DNA from: an uncultured Verrucomicrobiota bacterium
GTDB lineage: Bacteria > Verrucomicrobiota > Kiritimatiellia > CAIVKH01
Reading direction: 5' to 3'
Assembly (NCBI GenBank): GCA_937872895.1
Contig: CALMUP010000004.1
Span: forward strand, 1 to 64,000
DNA length: 64,000 nucleotides
Below are positions 51,825-62,993 of the stretch, piece by piece (the stretch's first letter is position 1; the number at the start of each line of letters is the position of its first letter). A program made the translations under genes and the position numbers. The notes beneath the pieces were generated by a model, which was given only the letters and a program-made list of their open reading frames with translations, was not told where the DNA came from and made no database searches.

Positions 51825-52892
51825 ATGAGGAAGGTGCTGGTAACCGGCAGCAGCGGCCTGATCGGCTCGGCCTGCGTGGCGCTGTTTGATGGCGAGGGCT
51901 GGGAGGTCCACGGCGTGGACAACAACCAGCGCCGCGACTTTTTCGGCCCGGAGGGCGATACCCGCGGCAACCTCGCCCGCCTGGTCCGCGCCGCCCCGCG
52001 TTTCCGCCACCACGACCTCGACATCCGCGACCGCGCCGGGGTGCTGGACCTGGTCGCCACCGTCCGCCCCGATTACGTGATTCACTGCGCCGCCCAGCCC
52101 AGCCACGACCTCGCCGCCTCGCGCCCGTTCGACGATTTCGATATCAACGCCACCGGCACCCTGAACCTGCTCGAGGCCGTGCGCCGCGCCGCCCCGGAAG
52201 TGCCTTTCGCCCATGTCAGCACGAACAAGGTGTACGGTGACGCCCCGAACGAGATCGCCCTGCACGAACTGCCGACACGCTTCGATTACGCCGATCCCGC
52301 CTACGCCGACGGGATCGATGAAACGATGCGGATCGACCGCAGCAAGCACAGCCTGTTCGGCGCGAGCAAACTTGCCGCCGATATCCTCGTGCAGGAATAC
52401 GGCCGCTATTTCGGCCTGCGCACCGCCTGCTTCCGCGGCGGCTGCCTGACCGGTCCCGCCCACGCGGCGGTCGAGTTGCACGGATTCCTCGCCTACCTCG
52501 TCACCTGCTGCCGCACCGGCCGCCACTACCGGATCTTCGGCCACCAGGGCAAACAGGTGCGCGACAACATCCACGCCGCCGACGTGGCCCGCCTGTTCGC
52601 CCTTTATGCCGAAGCCCCCCGCACCGGGGAGGTCTACAACCTCGGCGGCGGCCGCGCCAACAGCATCTCCCTGCTCGAAGCCATCGCCCGCGCCGAGGCC
52701 GCCACCGGCCGCCGCCTCGACACCGAGTACCTCGATACCCCTCGCGCCGGCGACCATATCTGCTACATCACCAACCTCGCCAAGGTCCGCGCCCACTTCC
52801 CCGGGTGGGCGATCACCCGCTCCCTCGACGCCATCATCGAAGAGATCGCCACCGCCCCCTTGCCCGACCCGCCACCACCCGCCGCCAATTAA
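51825..52892 (+). CDS. NAD-dependent epimerase/dehydratase (CDP-paratose 2-epimerase-like)
   Basis: This 355-residue extended SDR protein has the N-terminal nucleotide-binding motif [14 protein letters not shown] and HCAAQPSHD. Its STNKVYGD and [19 protein letters not shown] motifs resemble CDP-paratose 2-epimerases. The catalytic YxxxK reads FGASK, with Phe178 replacing Tyr and Lys182 kept. Either this subgroup uses another proton donor or the chemistry differs. It probably acts on a nucleotide sugar for envelope glycans. The stop codon lies inside the operator region of the GH31 gene. Confidence 0.85.
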   Translation: MRKVLVTGSSGLIGSACVALFDGEGWEVHGVDNNQRRDFFGPEGDTRGNLARLVRAAPRFRHHDLDIRDRAGVLDLVATVRPDYVIHCAAQPSHDLAASRPFDDFDINATGTLNLLEAVRRAAPEVPFAHVSTNKVYGDAPNEIALHELPTRFDYADPAYADGIDETMRIDRSKHSLFGASKLAADILVQEYGRYFGLRTACFRGGCLTGPAHAAVELHGFLAYLVTCCRTGRHYRIFGHQGKQVRDNIHAADVARLFALYAEAPRTGEVYNLGGGRANSISLLEAIARAEAATGRRLDTEYLDTPRAGDHICYITNLAKVRAHFPGWAITRSLDAIIEEIATAPLPDPPPPAAN

Positions 52893-52926
52893 AACGTTTA
52901 ACAAGCGGGTCCGTTTGGATTATGTT
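52889..52926 (+). promoter_or_regulatory. GH31 promoter with LacI-type operator
   Basis: TTAACA (52898-52903), a 17-bp spacer and TATGTT (52921-52926) form a promoter. A palindromic AAACGTTT core (52892-52899) with a central CG, typical of LacI-family operators, overlaps the -35 box. Confidence 0.55.
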
Positions 52927-53012
52927 TAGCGGACGGTGCGTCACGTAACTCCGCATGGGGCGGGTGGAAACACCGAAGGAATCGCGCAGGCGAGCAGAAA
53001 GAGGTCGTGGGT

Positions 53013-56000
53013 ATGGGCGTTTTCACCGGTCGTGTCGTTAAACCGCTTTTGTGCATCTTGTTGTCGTGCTGGAGTTTGGCCGAGGTGCGTGCCGCCGTGG
53101 TCAATGCCGGCAACGTGACCGGGGTCAGCATCACCACCAATGCCTCGAACGGCAACCTGACCTACTCGTTTGCGCTGAGCGGTGGCGGTTCGTCGGAAAT
53201 CACCGTCTATGCCCCGGACGTGATCCGCGTGAACTACCACTGGGCCGGTCCGTTCGACACCGCGCAGCCGATGATCGCGAAACCGCTGAACGACTGGAGC
53301 GGCACCACATCGACGCTGTCCGACCTGGGTTCGACCTATGTCATCGCCACCACGCAACTGGATGTCGAGGTCGTGAAGTCCCCCTACAAGGTGCATTTCA
53401 AATCGAAGGGCGGCTACTACCTGCTGCAGGACGATTTCACCGAGCGCGATGCCGATTACAACTATACCGGCCAGCGCGGCACCGGGTCGTCGAAGCTGAA
53501 GAACCGGAAGATCTTCCCGGCCAACCAGGCGATCTTTGGCCTCGGCGAGTACGGCGGACCGATGAACCGCCGCGGCCGCGAGTTGGATATCTGGAACACC
53601 GCCACCTACAACTGGGGCGAGTTCACCAACCCGACCTACATGATGATCCCGTTCTACTACGGCATGCAACCGGCCTCCGGGGGCAACCCGGCCTTCGTGT
53701 ACGGCGTGTTCCTGAACAATCCCTGCCGTCCGCTGTTCAAGTTCGGCACCGAGACCGGCGACCGCTATTCGTTCCAGATGGGCGACGGACGCCTCGACTA
53801 CTTCTTCTTCGGCGGCTCCTCCGCGCACAGTTTCCCGAAGGTCATCGACCGCTTCTCCGAACTCACCGGGCGTCCGACCTTCCTGCCCAAGTGGGGCATC
53901 GGCCACCACCTGTCCCGCTTCAGCTACGACAACCAGAACTGGGTCGAATACATCGCCAACGAGGCCACCGCGACCGATATCCCGCTCGATGCCGTGTACC
54001 TCGACATCGACTACATGGATGCCAACGCCGACGGCAACATCGGCGACGGCCAGTTGCGCCAGTTGACCTTCAACTCGAAGTTCCCCAATCCCGCCTCGAT
54101 GATCACCTACTGCCAAACCCGCGGCGTGAAGGTCGTCCCGCTGATCGAGCCCTGGCTGATCCCCGGCGATGTCCTCCACACCGAGGCCAACAACAACCTG
54201 CACTTCATCAAGGACAACGCCGGCAACACCGTCACCCGCGGCATCTACGTCGGCAACGTCTCCTGGTTCGACTACTCCAGCACGCCGATGAACCAGTGGT
54301 GGGCCCGCAAGATCACCAACTGGTTCCACCAGGTCCCCATGGACGGCATCTGGAACGACCTGACCGAACCCGAGGGCGGCGACCAGATTCCGCACAATGC
54401 GCTGCTGTGGGTGGACGGCCAGTTCGGCACCTCGAACACCGATTCGCGCCGTTTCTGGTCGAACGAGCGTAACTACTTCGGCCTGCGCTGCGCCCGCCAG
54501 AGCTACAACGCGATGCTGGACCGCGCGCCGAACAAGCGCCCGTTCGTGCTCAGCCGTTCCGGCAACGCCGGCCTGCAGCGCTTCGGCGTGAGCTGGAGCG
54601 GCGATACCCGCGCCGACTGGTTCTACCACCGCGCCACCATCCGTTTCGGCATGGGCGCGATGATCGCCGGCGCGGCCTGGTACGGCAATGATGTCGGCGG
54701 CTTCGCCGGCACCGCCTCTCCGGAGCTGATGGTCCGCTCCACCGAGGCCAACTGCCTGACCCCGTTTTTCCGTAACCATTGCGACAAGAGCGCGGCCAAC
54801 CGCGAACCGTGGCGCTTTGATGAGCCGTTCCGCAGCATGCAGCGCGAGCTGATCAAGTTCCGCTACCGCCTGATGCCGTACTTCTACACGCTCGCCTACG
54901 AATCGACGATCACCGGTGAGCCGATGAATGTGCCGCCGGCCTTCGACTACTACACCGACGCGAACACCCACGGCGAACAGAGCGACTACAACTTCCTCGT
55001 CGGCGACTACATCCTCGCCGCGCCGGTGTATGCCCAGGGCGCCAGCACCCGCCAGGTGTACCTCCCCTACAAGGACGGCATCCACTGGTACTACTGGCAC
55101 AACAACGCCCGCCACGAGGGCGGCCAGACCGTCACCGTCAACGCCCCGCTCGGCACGCTGCCGCTGTTCGTCCGCTCCGGCGCGATCATCCCGATGGGCC
55201 CTTCGATGCAGTACGCCAACCAGTTCCAGGCCCCGTGGATGGACATCAACTGCTGGCCCGACGGCCAGAGCGAGTTCACCCTGTTCGAGGACGACGGCGA
55301 GACCTGGAACTACCAGGGCAACGGCTTCTCCAAGCGCCGCATGGTCAGCAACCGCACCGCCGCCTTCTGGGACTTCACCATCGAGGCGAAGCAGGGCACC
55401 TACAACACCGGCACCCGCGATTTCTACGTGTACTGCTACAACCCCGGGACGAACGTGGTGAAGAGCGTGCGGCTGAACGGCACGGCCCTGCCGCAGCTCG
55501 CGAACTTCAATGACGGACCGCAGGGCTGGCGCTTGGCCGACGGTCGTATCGGCGTGAAGCTGCCCGACACCGGCACCGAGGCGGCGATCCGCGTGACCTT
55601 CGCCGATGTCGAGGATTCGCTGCAGTTCGAGTGGCCGACCTATGCCCTGCCCGAGAACAGCGCCTTCCTGCGCGCCTACGTGACCCGCACGGGCAGCGCG
55701 ACCGGCGCGGTCAGCGTGGCCTTCGCCACCGCGAACGGCTCCGCCACCGCCGGGGCCGACTACGTCGCCACCAACGGCACGCTGTCGTGGGCGGCCGGTG
55801 ACCTCGCCGCCAAGTTCATCGATGTCGTCCTGACCGATGACACAATCTACGAGGGCAACGAGACCTTCACCATCCAGGTGAGCAGCCCGGCCGGCGCGGT
55901 GCTCGGCACCCCGTCCCTCACCACCGTGACCATCCAGGAAAACGAGGCGGTCCCGCCCGCCCTCGTCGTCACCAATCCCGCCAACGGCGCGGTCGTGGCC

Positions 56001-57236
56001 AGCGGCGTCTCGAACATCACCCTGCAGGGTGTCGCCAACGCCCTCGAGTGGACCGGCCTGCGCTGGAGCAACAGCCTGACCGGAGCGTCCGGCTCGGCCC
56101 CGATCGCCTTTTACTGGAGCATCGCCGACGTCGCCCTCGCCGCCGGCACGAACCGGATCACCGTCACCGCCACCAACGCCGGTGCGGCCGTGCTGGCCCG
56201 CGACAGCGGCACCAACGCCGCCTACGCCGACGGCTGGGCCACCAACGACAACGGCGGTTTCGGCTGGGGCCCGTGGGTGATCTACACCAGCTCGACCGAC
56301 CCGAACCGCAACGGCCGCTTCATGGCCGACGTCGCCGCGGTGAACATCGGTCGCCCCGCCTGGGGCCTCTACGCCAACCAGGGCAACCTCTCCGAGGCCA
56401 AGCGGCAACTGACCAACACCCTGGCCGTTGGCCAGACCGTCTCGGTCAGCATGGACAACGGATTCCTTGAGGGCGGCGCCGGCACCGGCGTGGCCTTGCA
56501 GAATTCCGACGGCGTGACCCTGTGGGAGTTCTTCTTCAACGGCGGCGACAATTATTACAGCATCAGCGGCGGCACCACCGATGTCGGCTGGACCAGCGGC
56601 GGCCTCGACGTGGCCTTCACCCTCACCGGCCCGACCACCTACCGCGCCCTGATCACGCCCTATGGCGGCAACACCCGTACCAATACCGGCAGCCTGATCG
56701 CCGCCGCGAACAGCGACATCCGCCTGTTCCGCGCCTGGAACTTCAACGCCGGCGCCGGCTCCGACTACGACTTCTTCTTCAACAACCTGGCCCTCAGCGG
56801 CACGGCTGGCGGCGCGACCGGCGTCGTGGTCAATGTCGTGCGTGGCGGCGAAGGCCAGATCCCGCAGGCGTGGCGCGACCGGTACAACCTCACCGGCCCG
56901 AACTCCGGCGATGCCGAGGACATGGACGGCGATGGCGTGAGCAACCTCGACGAGTACATCGCCGACTCGAACCCGACCAACAGCGCCTCGTTCTTCGGCC
57001 GCGTCGGTGCACCCGCCACCACGCCCGCCACCGGGGTGGTCGTTACCGTGATGATCCAGGCCCCGACCACCAACAGCCGCCTCTACGACCTGTCGTTCAG
57101 CGCCGACCTGATGGGCGACACCTGGACGCCGCTCGGCCTGAACGTGCCCGGCGCGGCGAACGGCGATGCGGTCATGCTCAACGTCACCAACAACGGCGCC
57201 GGCGGCCACTACCGCGCCCGGGTGTTCCTGCCATGA
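53013..57236 (+). CDS. Secreted GH31 alpha-glycosidase with Calx-beta and C-terminal anchoring-like module
   Basis: This 1407-residue exported enzyme has a signal peptide (about 1-27). The GH31 domain spans ~30-850, with nucleophile D449 in DGIWNDLTEP and acid/base D531 in SWSGDTRADW, pointing to alpha-glucosidase or alpha-xylosidase activity. A Calx-beta domain lies at ~870-980 and further beta modules to ~1270. The C-terminal ~125 residues have WRDRYNL, a calcium-binding DMDGDGVSNLDEY loop and a beta sandwich, matching the end of the subtilase at 7240. GAGG 8 nt before the ATG at 53013 supports this start over GTG 53007. A LacI-type operator suggests sugar induction. Confidence 0.92.
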   Translation: MGVFTGRVVKPLLCILLSCWSLAEVRAAVVNAGNVTGVSITTNASNGNLTYSFALSGGGSSEITVYAPDVIRVNYHWAGPFDTAQPMIAKPLNDWSGTTSTLSDLGSTYVIATTQLDVEVVKSPYKVHFKSKGGYYLLQDDFTERDADYNYTGQRGTGSSKLKNRKIFPANQAIFGLGEYGGPMNRRGRELDIWNTATYNWGEFTNPTYMMIPFYYGMQPASGGNPAFVYGVFLNNPCRPLFKFGTETGDRYSFQMGDGRLDYFFFGGSSAHSFPKVIDRFSELTGRPTFLPKWGIGHHLSRFSYDNQNWVEYIANEATATDIPLDAVYLDIDYMDANADGNIGDGQLRQLTFNSKFPNPASMITYCQTRGVKVVPLIEPWLIPGDVLHTEANNNLHFIKDNAGNTVTRGIYVGNVSWFDYSSTPMNQWWARKITNWFHQVPMDGIWNDLTEPEGGDQIPHNALLWVDGQFGTSNTDSRRFWSNERNYFGLRCARQSYNAMLDRAPNKRPFVLSRSGNAGLQRFGVSWSGDTRADWFYHRATIRFGMGAMIAGAAWYGNDVGGFAGTASPELMVRSTEANCLTPFFRNHCDKSAANREPWRFDEPFRSMQRELIKFRYRLMPYFYTLAYESTITGEPMNVPPAFDYYTDANTHGEQSDYNFLVGDYILAAPVYAQGASTRQVYLPYKDGIHWYYWHNNARHEGGQTVTVNAPLGTLPLFVRSGAIIPMGPSMQYANQFQAPWMDINCWPDGQSEFTLFEDDGETWNYQGNGFSKRRMVSNRTAAFWDFTIEAKQGTYNTGTRDFYVYCYNPGTNVVKSVRLNGTALPQLANFNDGPQGWRLADGRIGVKLPDTGTEAAIRVTFADVEDSLQFEWPTYALPENSAFLRAYVTRTGSATGAVSVAFATANGSATAGADYVATNGTLSWAAGDLAAKFIDVVLTDDTIYEGNETFTIQVSSPAGAVLGTPSLTTVTIQENEAVPPALVVTNPANGAVVASGVSNITLQGVANALEWTGLRWSNSLTGASGSAPIAFYWSIADVALAAGTNRITVTATNAGAAVLARDSGTNAAYADGWATNDNGGFGWGPWVIYTSSTDPNRNGRFMADVAAVNIGRPAWGLYANQGNLSEAKRQLTNTLAVGQTVSVSMDNGFLEGGAGTGVALQNSDGVTLWEFFFNGGDNYYSISGGTTDVGWTSGGLDVAFTLTGPTTYRALITPYGGNTRTNTGSLIAAANSDIRLFRAWNFNAGAGSDYDFFFNNLALSGTAGGATGVVVNVVRGGEGQIPQAWRDRYNLTGPNSGDAEDMDGDGVSNLDEYIADSNPTNSASFFGRVGAPATTPATGVVVTVMIQAPTTNSRLYDLSFSADLMGDTWTPLGLNVPGAANGDAVMLNVTNNGAGGHYRARVFLP

Positions 57237-57676
57237 CGCCGCGCGCGCGCCCGGTGGCGCTCGCTCTGGCCGTGCTGGTCCTCGCGGCCGGCGCGGTCTG
57301 GTGGCTTCGTCCGCGCGGCGTGATGCCGCTCGACGCACAGACCCTCGAGGCCTTCCAGGAGGCGAACAGCCGGGCCATGCTGCAGCTCCAGGGCAAGCTC
57401 GACGGGCGTTCGTTCTACGAGGTCACCGCCGACGGGTTCCGCCGCGCGGTGGCCGACCTCGGGTACGATCCCGACCTGACCCTGCTGCACTGGATGTCGC
57501 CGGAATTCCGCGCCGAGGCCGCCGCCGACCCGGCGCGTGCCACCGACCTGATCCGCCTCACCGAAGCCCAGCTCCGCCTCGCCTTCGCCGACGGCGCCCC
57601 CGACGACGAGTTCGAACGGGCGATCCGTCTCCATGACGAAACGGTCCAGGCCGCGGCCCGCGCCCGGCGTCCGTAA
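57233..57676 (+). CDS. Hypothetical protein with N-terminal membrane helix
   Basis: This 147-residue protein starts within the GH31 stop (ATGA). A single hydrophobic helix (about 7-25, VALALAVLVLAAGAVWWL) could be a signal anchor. The rest is helical and acidic (TLEAFQEANSRAMLQLQGKLDG, FRRAVADLGYDPDLTLLHWM). No family is recognised. Coupling to the GH31 gene suggests a linked function at the envelope. Confidence 0.75.
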   Translation: MTPRARPVALALAVLVLAAGAVWWLRPRGVMPLDAQTLEAFQEANSRAMLQLQGKLDGRSFYEVTADGFRRAVADLGYDPDLTLLHWMSPEFRAEAAADPARATDLIRLTEAQLRLAFADGAPDDEFERAIRLHDETVQAAARARRP

Positions 57677-57722
57677 CGGATCCGGACGCGGCGAGGGCCA
57701 CGCCTTCGGCGGGTAAGCGCCG

Positions 57723-57758
57723 CATCTCCATCTCCATTCCCATCTCCATCCCCATCTC
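57723..57758. repeat. Six tandem CATCYC hexamers
   Basis: Consecutive 6-mers CATCTC, CATCTC, CATTCC, CATCTC, CATCCC and CATCTC fill most of the spacer before glnS. The pattern is similar to the CAT-headed heptamers before trmJ but with a 6-nt period. Confidence 0.8.
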
Positions 57759-57827
57759 TTCCTTCCGCTTTCCTCCTTGTTTTTCCGTGTTCCTGCGCTA
57801 ATTCTAGCGGCTTTTCAGGAACACCCC

Positions 57828-59492
<1,665 letters not shown>

Positions 59493-59620
59493 GCGGTGCG
59501 AAGCCGGGCAGGACGTTTCCCCGTCCTGGGTGGTGGATACCAGCCCGGTGCCGTCAGGCACATCCGCTCCATCCGCGAAATCCGCGGTTCCTCTGCGGGG
59601 CGCGACGCCGGTCGGGTTGA
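59493..59620. other. Convergent spacer with hairpin
   Basis: CAGGACG/CGTCCTG (59509-59515 with 59522-59528) forms a short hairpin between the converging glnS and mnhG genes and may end both transcripts, although no T tract is present. ATCCGC-type near-repeats follow at 59562-59592. Confidence 0.5.
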
Positions 59621-59971
59621 TCACCCGGGCGGCGGCGGGGATTCGGATTTCTTCTGCTTTTTCCACTCGTCGATGACCGTGCCTTTCCACAGTTCGACGC
59701 CCATCTCGTAGGCGGCGCGGCCGATCATGTGGGCGGCGATGGGGGCGGTGGCGAGGAAGAAGACGATGATGAGCAGGGCGGGGGCGGCGACCTTCATCTG
59801 CTCGAAGTGGACCGCGACGGCGAGCACGATGCCGCTGACCCCGACCGTGCCGACTTTCGTCGCGGCGTGCATGCGGGTGAACAGGTCGGGCATCTTCACG
59901 AGGCCGATCGCGGACAACAGCATGAATAGGCTGCCGACTATCAGGAGCAGGCTGGCGATGAGGTCGTTCAA
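59621..59971 (-). CDS. mnhG: Mrp antiporter subunit G
   Basis: This 116-residue inner-membrane protein has three helices (LIASLLLIVGSLFMLLSAIGLV, GVSGIVLAVAVHF, ALLIIVFFLATAPIAAHMIGRAAY) and the MnhG signature LPDLFTRMHAATK-like KMPDLFTRMHAATKVGT. It is part of the multisubunit Na+(K+)/H+ antiporter. The likely start is TTG at 59971, overlapping the mnhF stop (TTGA). The C-terminal tail is charged and Pro-rich. Confidence 0.92.
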   Translation of the reverse strand: MNDLIASLLLIVGSLFMLLSAIGLVKMPDLFTRMHAATKVGTVGVSGIVLAVAVHFEQMKVAAPALLIIVFFLATAPIAAHMIGRAAYEMGVELWKGTVIDEWKKQKKSESPPPPG

Positions 59972-60243
59972 TGGGGTGCCCCCCGGCGGATGAACAGGGC
60001 GAGGGCGACCGTGCCGATGAAGGCGATCAGGGCGAGGGCGATGCCGGCGGTGAGGTAGACGTACTCGTCGCTGCGGATGGCGTGGATGCAGAGGATGCCG
60101 ACCACCACCGAGGCGATCAGGTCGAGGGCGATGATCCGGTCGGGCAGGGACGGACCACGAATGACCCGCACGAAGGCGAGGGCCATTGAAACCAGCAGCA
60201 TGTAGAGGGAGATCGTCGATCCCCATTCGAGTACCGGGCTCAT
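59968..60243 (-). CDS. mnhF: Mrp antiporter subunit F
   Basis: This 91-residue protein has three membrane helices and the family core RVIRGPSLPDRIIALDLIA, with the conserved Asp-Arg. It is required for antiport in the heteromeric Mrp complex. ATGA overlaps join it to mnhE, and TTGA to mnhG. Confidence 0.94.
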   Translation of the reverse strand: MSPVLEWGSTISLYMLLVSMALAFVRVIRGPSLPDRIIALDLIASVVVGILCIHAIRSDEYVYLTAGIALALIAFIGTVALALFIRRGAPH

Positions 60244-60713
60244 CGCATCAACTCCAGCAGGCGTTTCTCCAGTCCTTCCTTGATCTCGCGGCGCAGGGCG
60301 TCGGGATCGTCGATGAACATGGCGTGGATGTACAGGGTCTTGCGGTCGGGCGAGACATCGAGGCTCAACGTGCCGGGGGTCAGGGTGATCACGTTGGCGA
60401 GCAGCGCGATTTCGGAATCGGTCTCGGCATCCAGCGGCACGGCGATGACCCCGGGACGGGCATGATCGGCCGGGGTGATCACGTCGTAGGCCACCCGCAC
60501 ACTGGATACGAGCAGTTCCTTCAGGAAGACCAGGGTAAACCGGACGGCTTGGCTGACCTTGGCGAAATAACTGGTCTGGCGTCCGCTGACCCGCATCGTG
60601 CCGAGGATAATGTACCCGACCAGGAAGCCGACCAGCAGGTTGGCGTCGTTGATGCCGCCGTTCAGGACCGACCACAGCAGGGCGAGGGCGATGTTGAACA
60701 GGAAGGTGGTCAT
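60240..60713 (-). CDS. mnhE: Mrp antiporter subunit E
   Basis: This 157-residue protein has two N-terminal helices (about 3-40) and a cytoplasmic part with the MnhE signature [31 protein letters not shown]. It stabilises the Mrp complex. The ATG overlaps the mnhD stop by 4 nt. Confidence 0.94.
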   Translation of the reverse strand: MTTFLFNIALALLWSVLNGGINDANLLVGFLVGYIILGTMRVSGRQTSYFAKVSQAVRFTLVFLKELLVSSVRVAYDVITPADHARPGVIAVPLDAETDSEIALLANVITLTPGTLSLDVSPDRKTLYIHAMFIDDPDALRREIKEGLEKRLLELMR

Positions 60714-62221
60714 GGGGCCTCCGTCACACCGAGCACTGCGGTCACATAATCACGGGGGTCGAGCAGTTGTTCGGCGGTCTGCCGGGCGAGGTCGAACATC
60801 CAGCCGGAGCCGAGGCCGATGCAGACCGTGCAGGTGGCGAGCACGATGATCGGCAGCAGCAAGGCGATCCGTTCGCGGACCGGGATGGCGGCGAGGGGCA
60901 GGGTGGGCTTGCCCTCCGGGGCCGGTTTCCAGAACACTTCGTTCCAGATCTTGGTCATCGAGAACAGGGTCAGGAGCCCGACGGACAACGCCACCGCAGC
61001 CATCGCCCACGATCCACCGCGCAATGCATCCACGATCAGGGTCAGTTTCGCGAAGAAGCCGGACAGGGGCGGGATGCCGGCCAGGGACAGCGCGGGCACG
61101 AGAAACAGCACGGCCAGCCAAGGCGCGGCGCGGTACACCCCGCCGATCTTCTTCAACTCGTTGCTCCCGGCGAGGCGCTGCACCACGCCGGCGACCAGGA
61201 ATAGGTTCGTCTTCACGATGATGTGGTGCATGATGTAGAACACCGAGCCGGCCAGCGCCAGTTCGGTAAACAGGCCGAGGCCCATTACCATGTAGCCGAT
61301 CTGGCTGACAATGTGGAACGACAGGATCCGGCGAATATCCATCTGTGCGGCTGCGCCGAGCACGCCGGTGACCATGGTGAAGGCGGCGAGGATCAGGATG
61401 ATCTGGTGGGTGAATGCGACATCCTGCCGGAACACCAGCGTGAACACCCGGATCAGCGCGTACACCCCGACCTTGGTCAGCAGGCCGGCGAAGATGGCCG
61501 AGACCGGGTGGGGCGGGGTGTGGTACGAGGCGGGCAGCCAGAAGAACAGCGGGAACAGCGCGGCCTTGATGCCGAAGGCGACCAGGAACAGCATGCTGAT
61601 CATGTTGATGATGCCCTGGTGCGCCGGCTGGGCGAGCACCTGCGACAGGTCGGCCATGTTCAGGGTGCCCGAGATGCCGTAGAGGATACCCACCCCGGCG
61701 AGGAACAGCGCCGAGGAGAGGAAGTTCAGCGCGACGTACTTGATCGCGCCTTCGAGCTGGGCTCGTTCGCCCCCGAGCGAAAGCAGGACGAACGAGGCCA
61801 TCAGCATCACCTCGAACCAGACATAGAGGTTGAACAGGTCGCCGGTCAGGAACGCGCCGTTCACGCCCATCATCAGGACATGGAACAGCATGTGGTACCC
61901 GTGCCGTTCGCGCGCTTCGTCCATCGTGGCCAGTCCGTACACCGCGACGGCGAGTCCCATCAGTCCGGACAGCACCAGCATGATGGCGCTGAACAGGTCG
62001 GCCACGAAGGTGATCCCGAACGGGGCGGGCCAGCTGCCGAGCTGCAGCACGAGGACGCCGTCGGTGCGTACCGCGTTGAACAGGGCCAGGGCGATGGAAA
62101 GGGCGGCGGCGTTTGCGCACACGGAGACGATACGCTGGAAGCGGACGCGGGTGCGCAGCGCGAGCGACAGGATCGCGGCGAACAGCGGCAGGGCCACCGG
62201 GGCGATGAGCCATGCGTTCAT
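60710..62221 (-). CDS. mnhD: Mrp antiporter subunit D (NuoN/M-like)
   Basis: This 503-residue protein has about fourteen membrane helices and is homologous to the antiporter-like subunits of complex I. Conserved segments include the Glu-bearing [20 protein letters not shown], the broken-helix lysine region [45 protein letters not shown], and [13 protein letters not shown]. It forms one of the proton/cation half-channels. It overlaps mnhC by 4 nt. Confidence 0.95.
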   Translation of the reverse strand: MNAWLIAPVALPLFAAILSLALRTRVRFQRIVSVCANAAALSIALALFNAVRTDGVLVLQLGSWPAPFGITFVADLFSAIMLVLSGLMGLAVAVYGLATMDEARERHGYHMLFHVLMMGVNGAFLTGDLFNLYVWFEVMLMASFVLLSLGGERAQLEGAIKYVALNFLSSALFLAGVGILYGISGTLNMADLSQVLAQPAHQGIINMISMLFLVAFGIKAALFPLFFWLPASYHTPPHPVSAIFAGLLTKVGVYALIRVFTLVFRQDVAFTHQIILILAAFTMVTGVLGAAAQMDIRRILSFHIVSQIGYMVMGLGLFTELALAGSVFYIMHHIIVKTNLFLVAGVVQRLAGSNELKKIGGVYRAAPWLAVLFLVPALSLAGIPPLSGFFAKLTLIVDALRGGSWAMAAVALSVGLLTLFSMTKIWNEVFWKPAPEGKPTLPLAAIPVRERIALLLPIIVLATCTVCIGLGSGWMFDLARQTAEQLLDPRDYVTAVLGVTEAP

Positions 62222-62565
62222 CGGTCGGTGCTCCTTAACCGTTCCATGTCATCGGTGCGGATTTCCTGGTGGGTGCGCAGGAACAATACCAGGGCGAAGG
62301 CGAGCAGGGCGAAGCTGATCACGATCGCGGTGAGGATCAGGGCCTGCGGCAGGGGGTCGGCGATGAGGCCGGCCGGGGCCTCGGCACCTTCCGGAATGAT
62401 CGGGGCCTTGCCGCGCGAGAGCCCGCCGGCGGTGAAGATCAGCAGGTTCGCCCCGTGGCTGAGCAGGGCGAGGCCGATGATGAACTTGGCGATATTGCGC
62501 CGCATCATCAGGTACAGCCCGGTGGCGTACAGGACGCCGATCACCACGGCCAGGATCGCCTCCAT
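62218..62565 (-). CDS. mnhC: Mrp antiporter subunit C (NuoK-like)
   Basis: This 115-residue protein has three helices ([60 protein letters not shown]) and the NuoK/MnhC motif [14 protein letters not shown]. Its start overlaps the mnhB stop by one base (TGATG). Confidence 0.95.
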   Translation of the reverse strand: MEAILAVVIGVLYATGLYLMMRRNIAKFIIGLALLSHGANLLIFTAGGLSRGKAPIIPEGAEAPAGLIADPLPQALILTAIVISFALLAFALVLFLRTHQEIRTDDMERLRSTDR

Positions 62566-62993
62566 CAGCCGGCCTCCGTTTCCTGGTCGGACAGGGCGAA
62601 CAGGATGGTCACGGTCACGCCGAGCACAACGAGGTACACGCCGATGTCGAAGAACAGCGGGGTGCCGAGTTTCAGCTTGTAGGTCGAGGTGATGGCCAGT
62701 TCGCCCCAGGTTCCGGTCATGAACGGCTGGCCGAGGGCGACCGAGACGAGGGCGCTGCCGAGGGCGATGACCAGGCCGAGGGCGATGACGGTGCGGCTGT
62801 CGATGCGCAGCAGGTGGCGCGCGGCGGCGACGTCGTAGGCGAGGGCGTAGAGGATGTAGGCGCTCGCTGCGGCTAGGCCGCCGACGAAACCGCCGCCCGG
62901 CTCGTTGTGGCCGCGCAGCAGGGCGTAGATCGAGAACAGCATGATGATCGGGAACAGGTACCGCGCGGCGGTGCGCAGGATGAGCGAGGTCAT
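62565..62993 (-). CDS. mnhB: Mrp antiporter subunit B
   Basis: This 142-residue protein has four membrane helices and the MnhB signature [27 protein letters not shown], followed by [21 protein letters not shown]. It overlaps mnhA by 4 nt, giving gene order A-B-C-D-E-F-G as in separated-subunit Mrp operons. Confidence 0.95.
   Translation of the reverse strand: MTSLILRTAARYLFPIIMLFSIYALLRGHNEPGGGFVGGLAAASAYILYALAYDVAAARHLLRIDSRTVIALGLVIALGSALVSVALGQPFMTGTWGELAITSTYKLKLGTPLFFDIGVYLVVLGVTVTILFALSDQETEAG

Noticed and set aside
52941-57338. 1465-codon open frame antisense to the GH31 gene
   Set aside because: Same cause: its product is a Val/Gly/Ala/Asp-rich shadow, while the sense strand carries GH31 catalytic residues.
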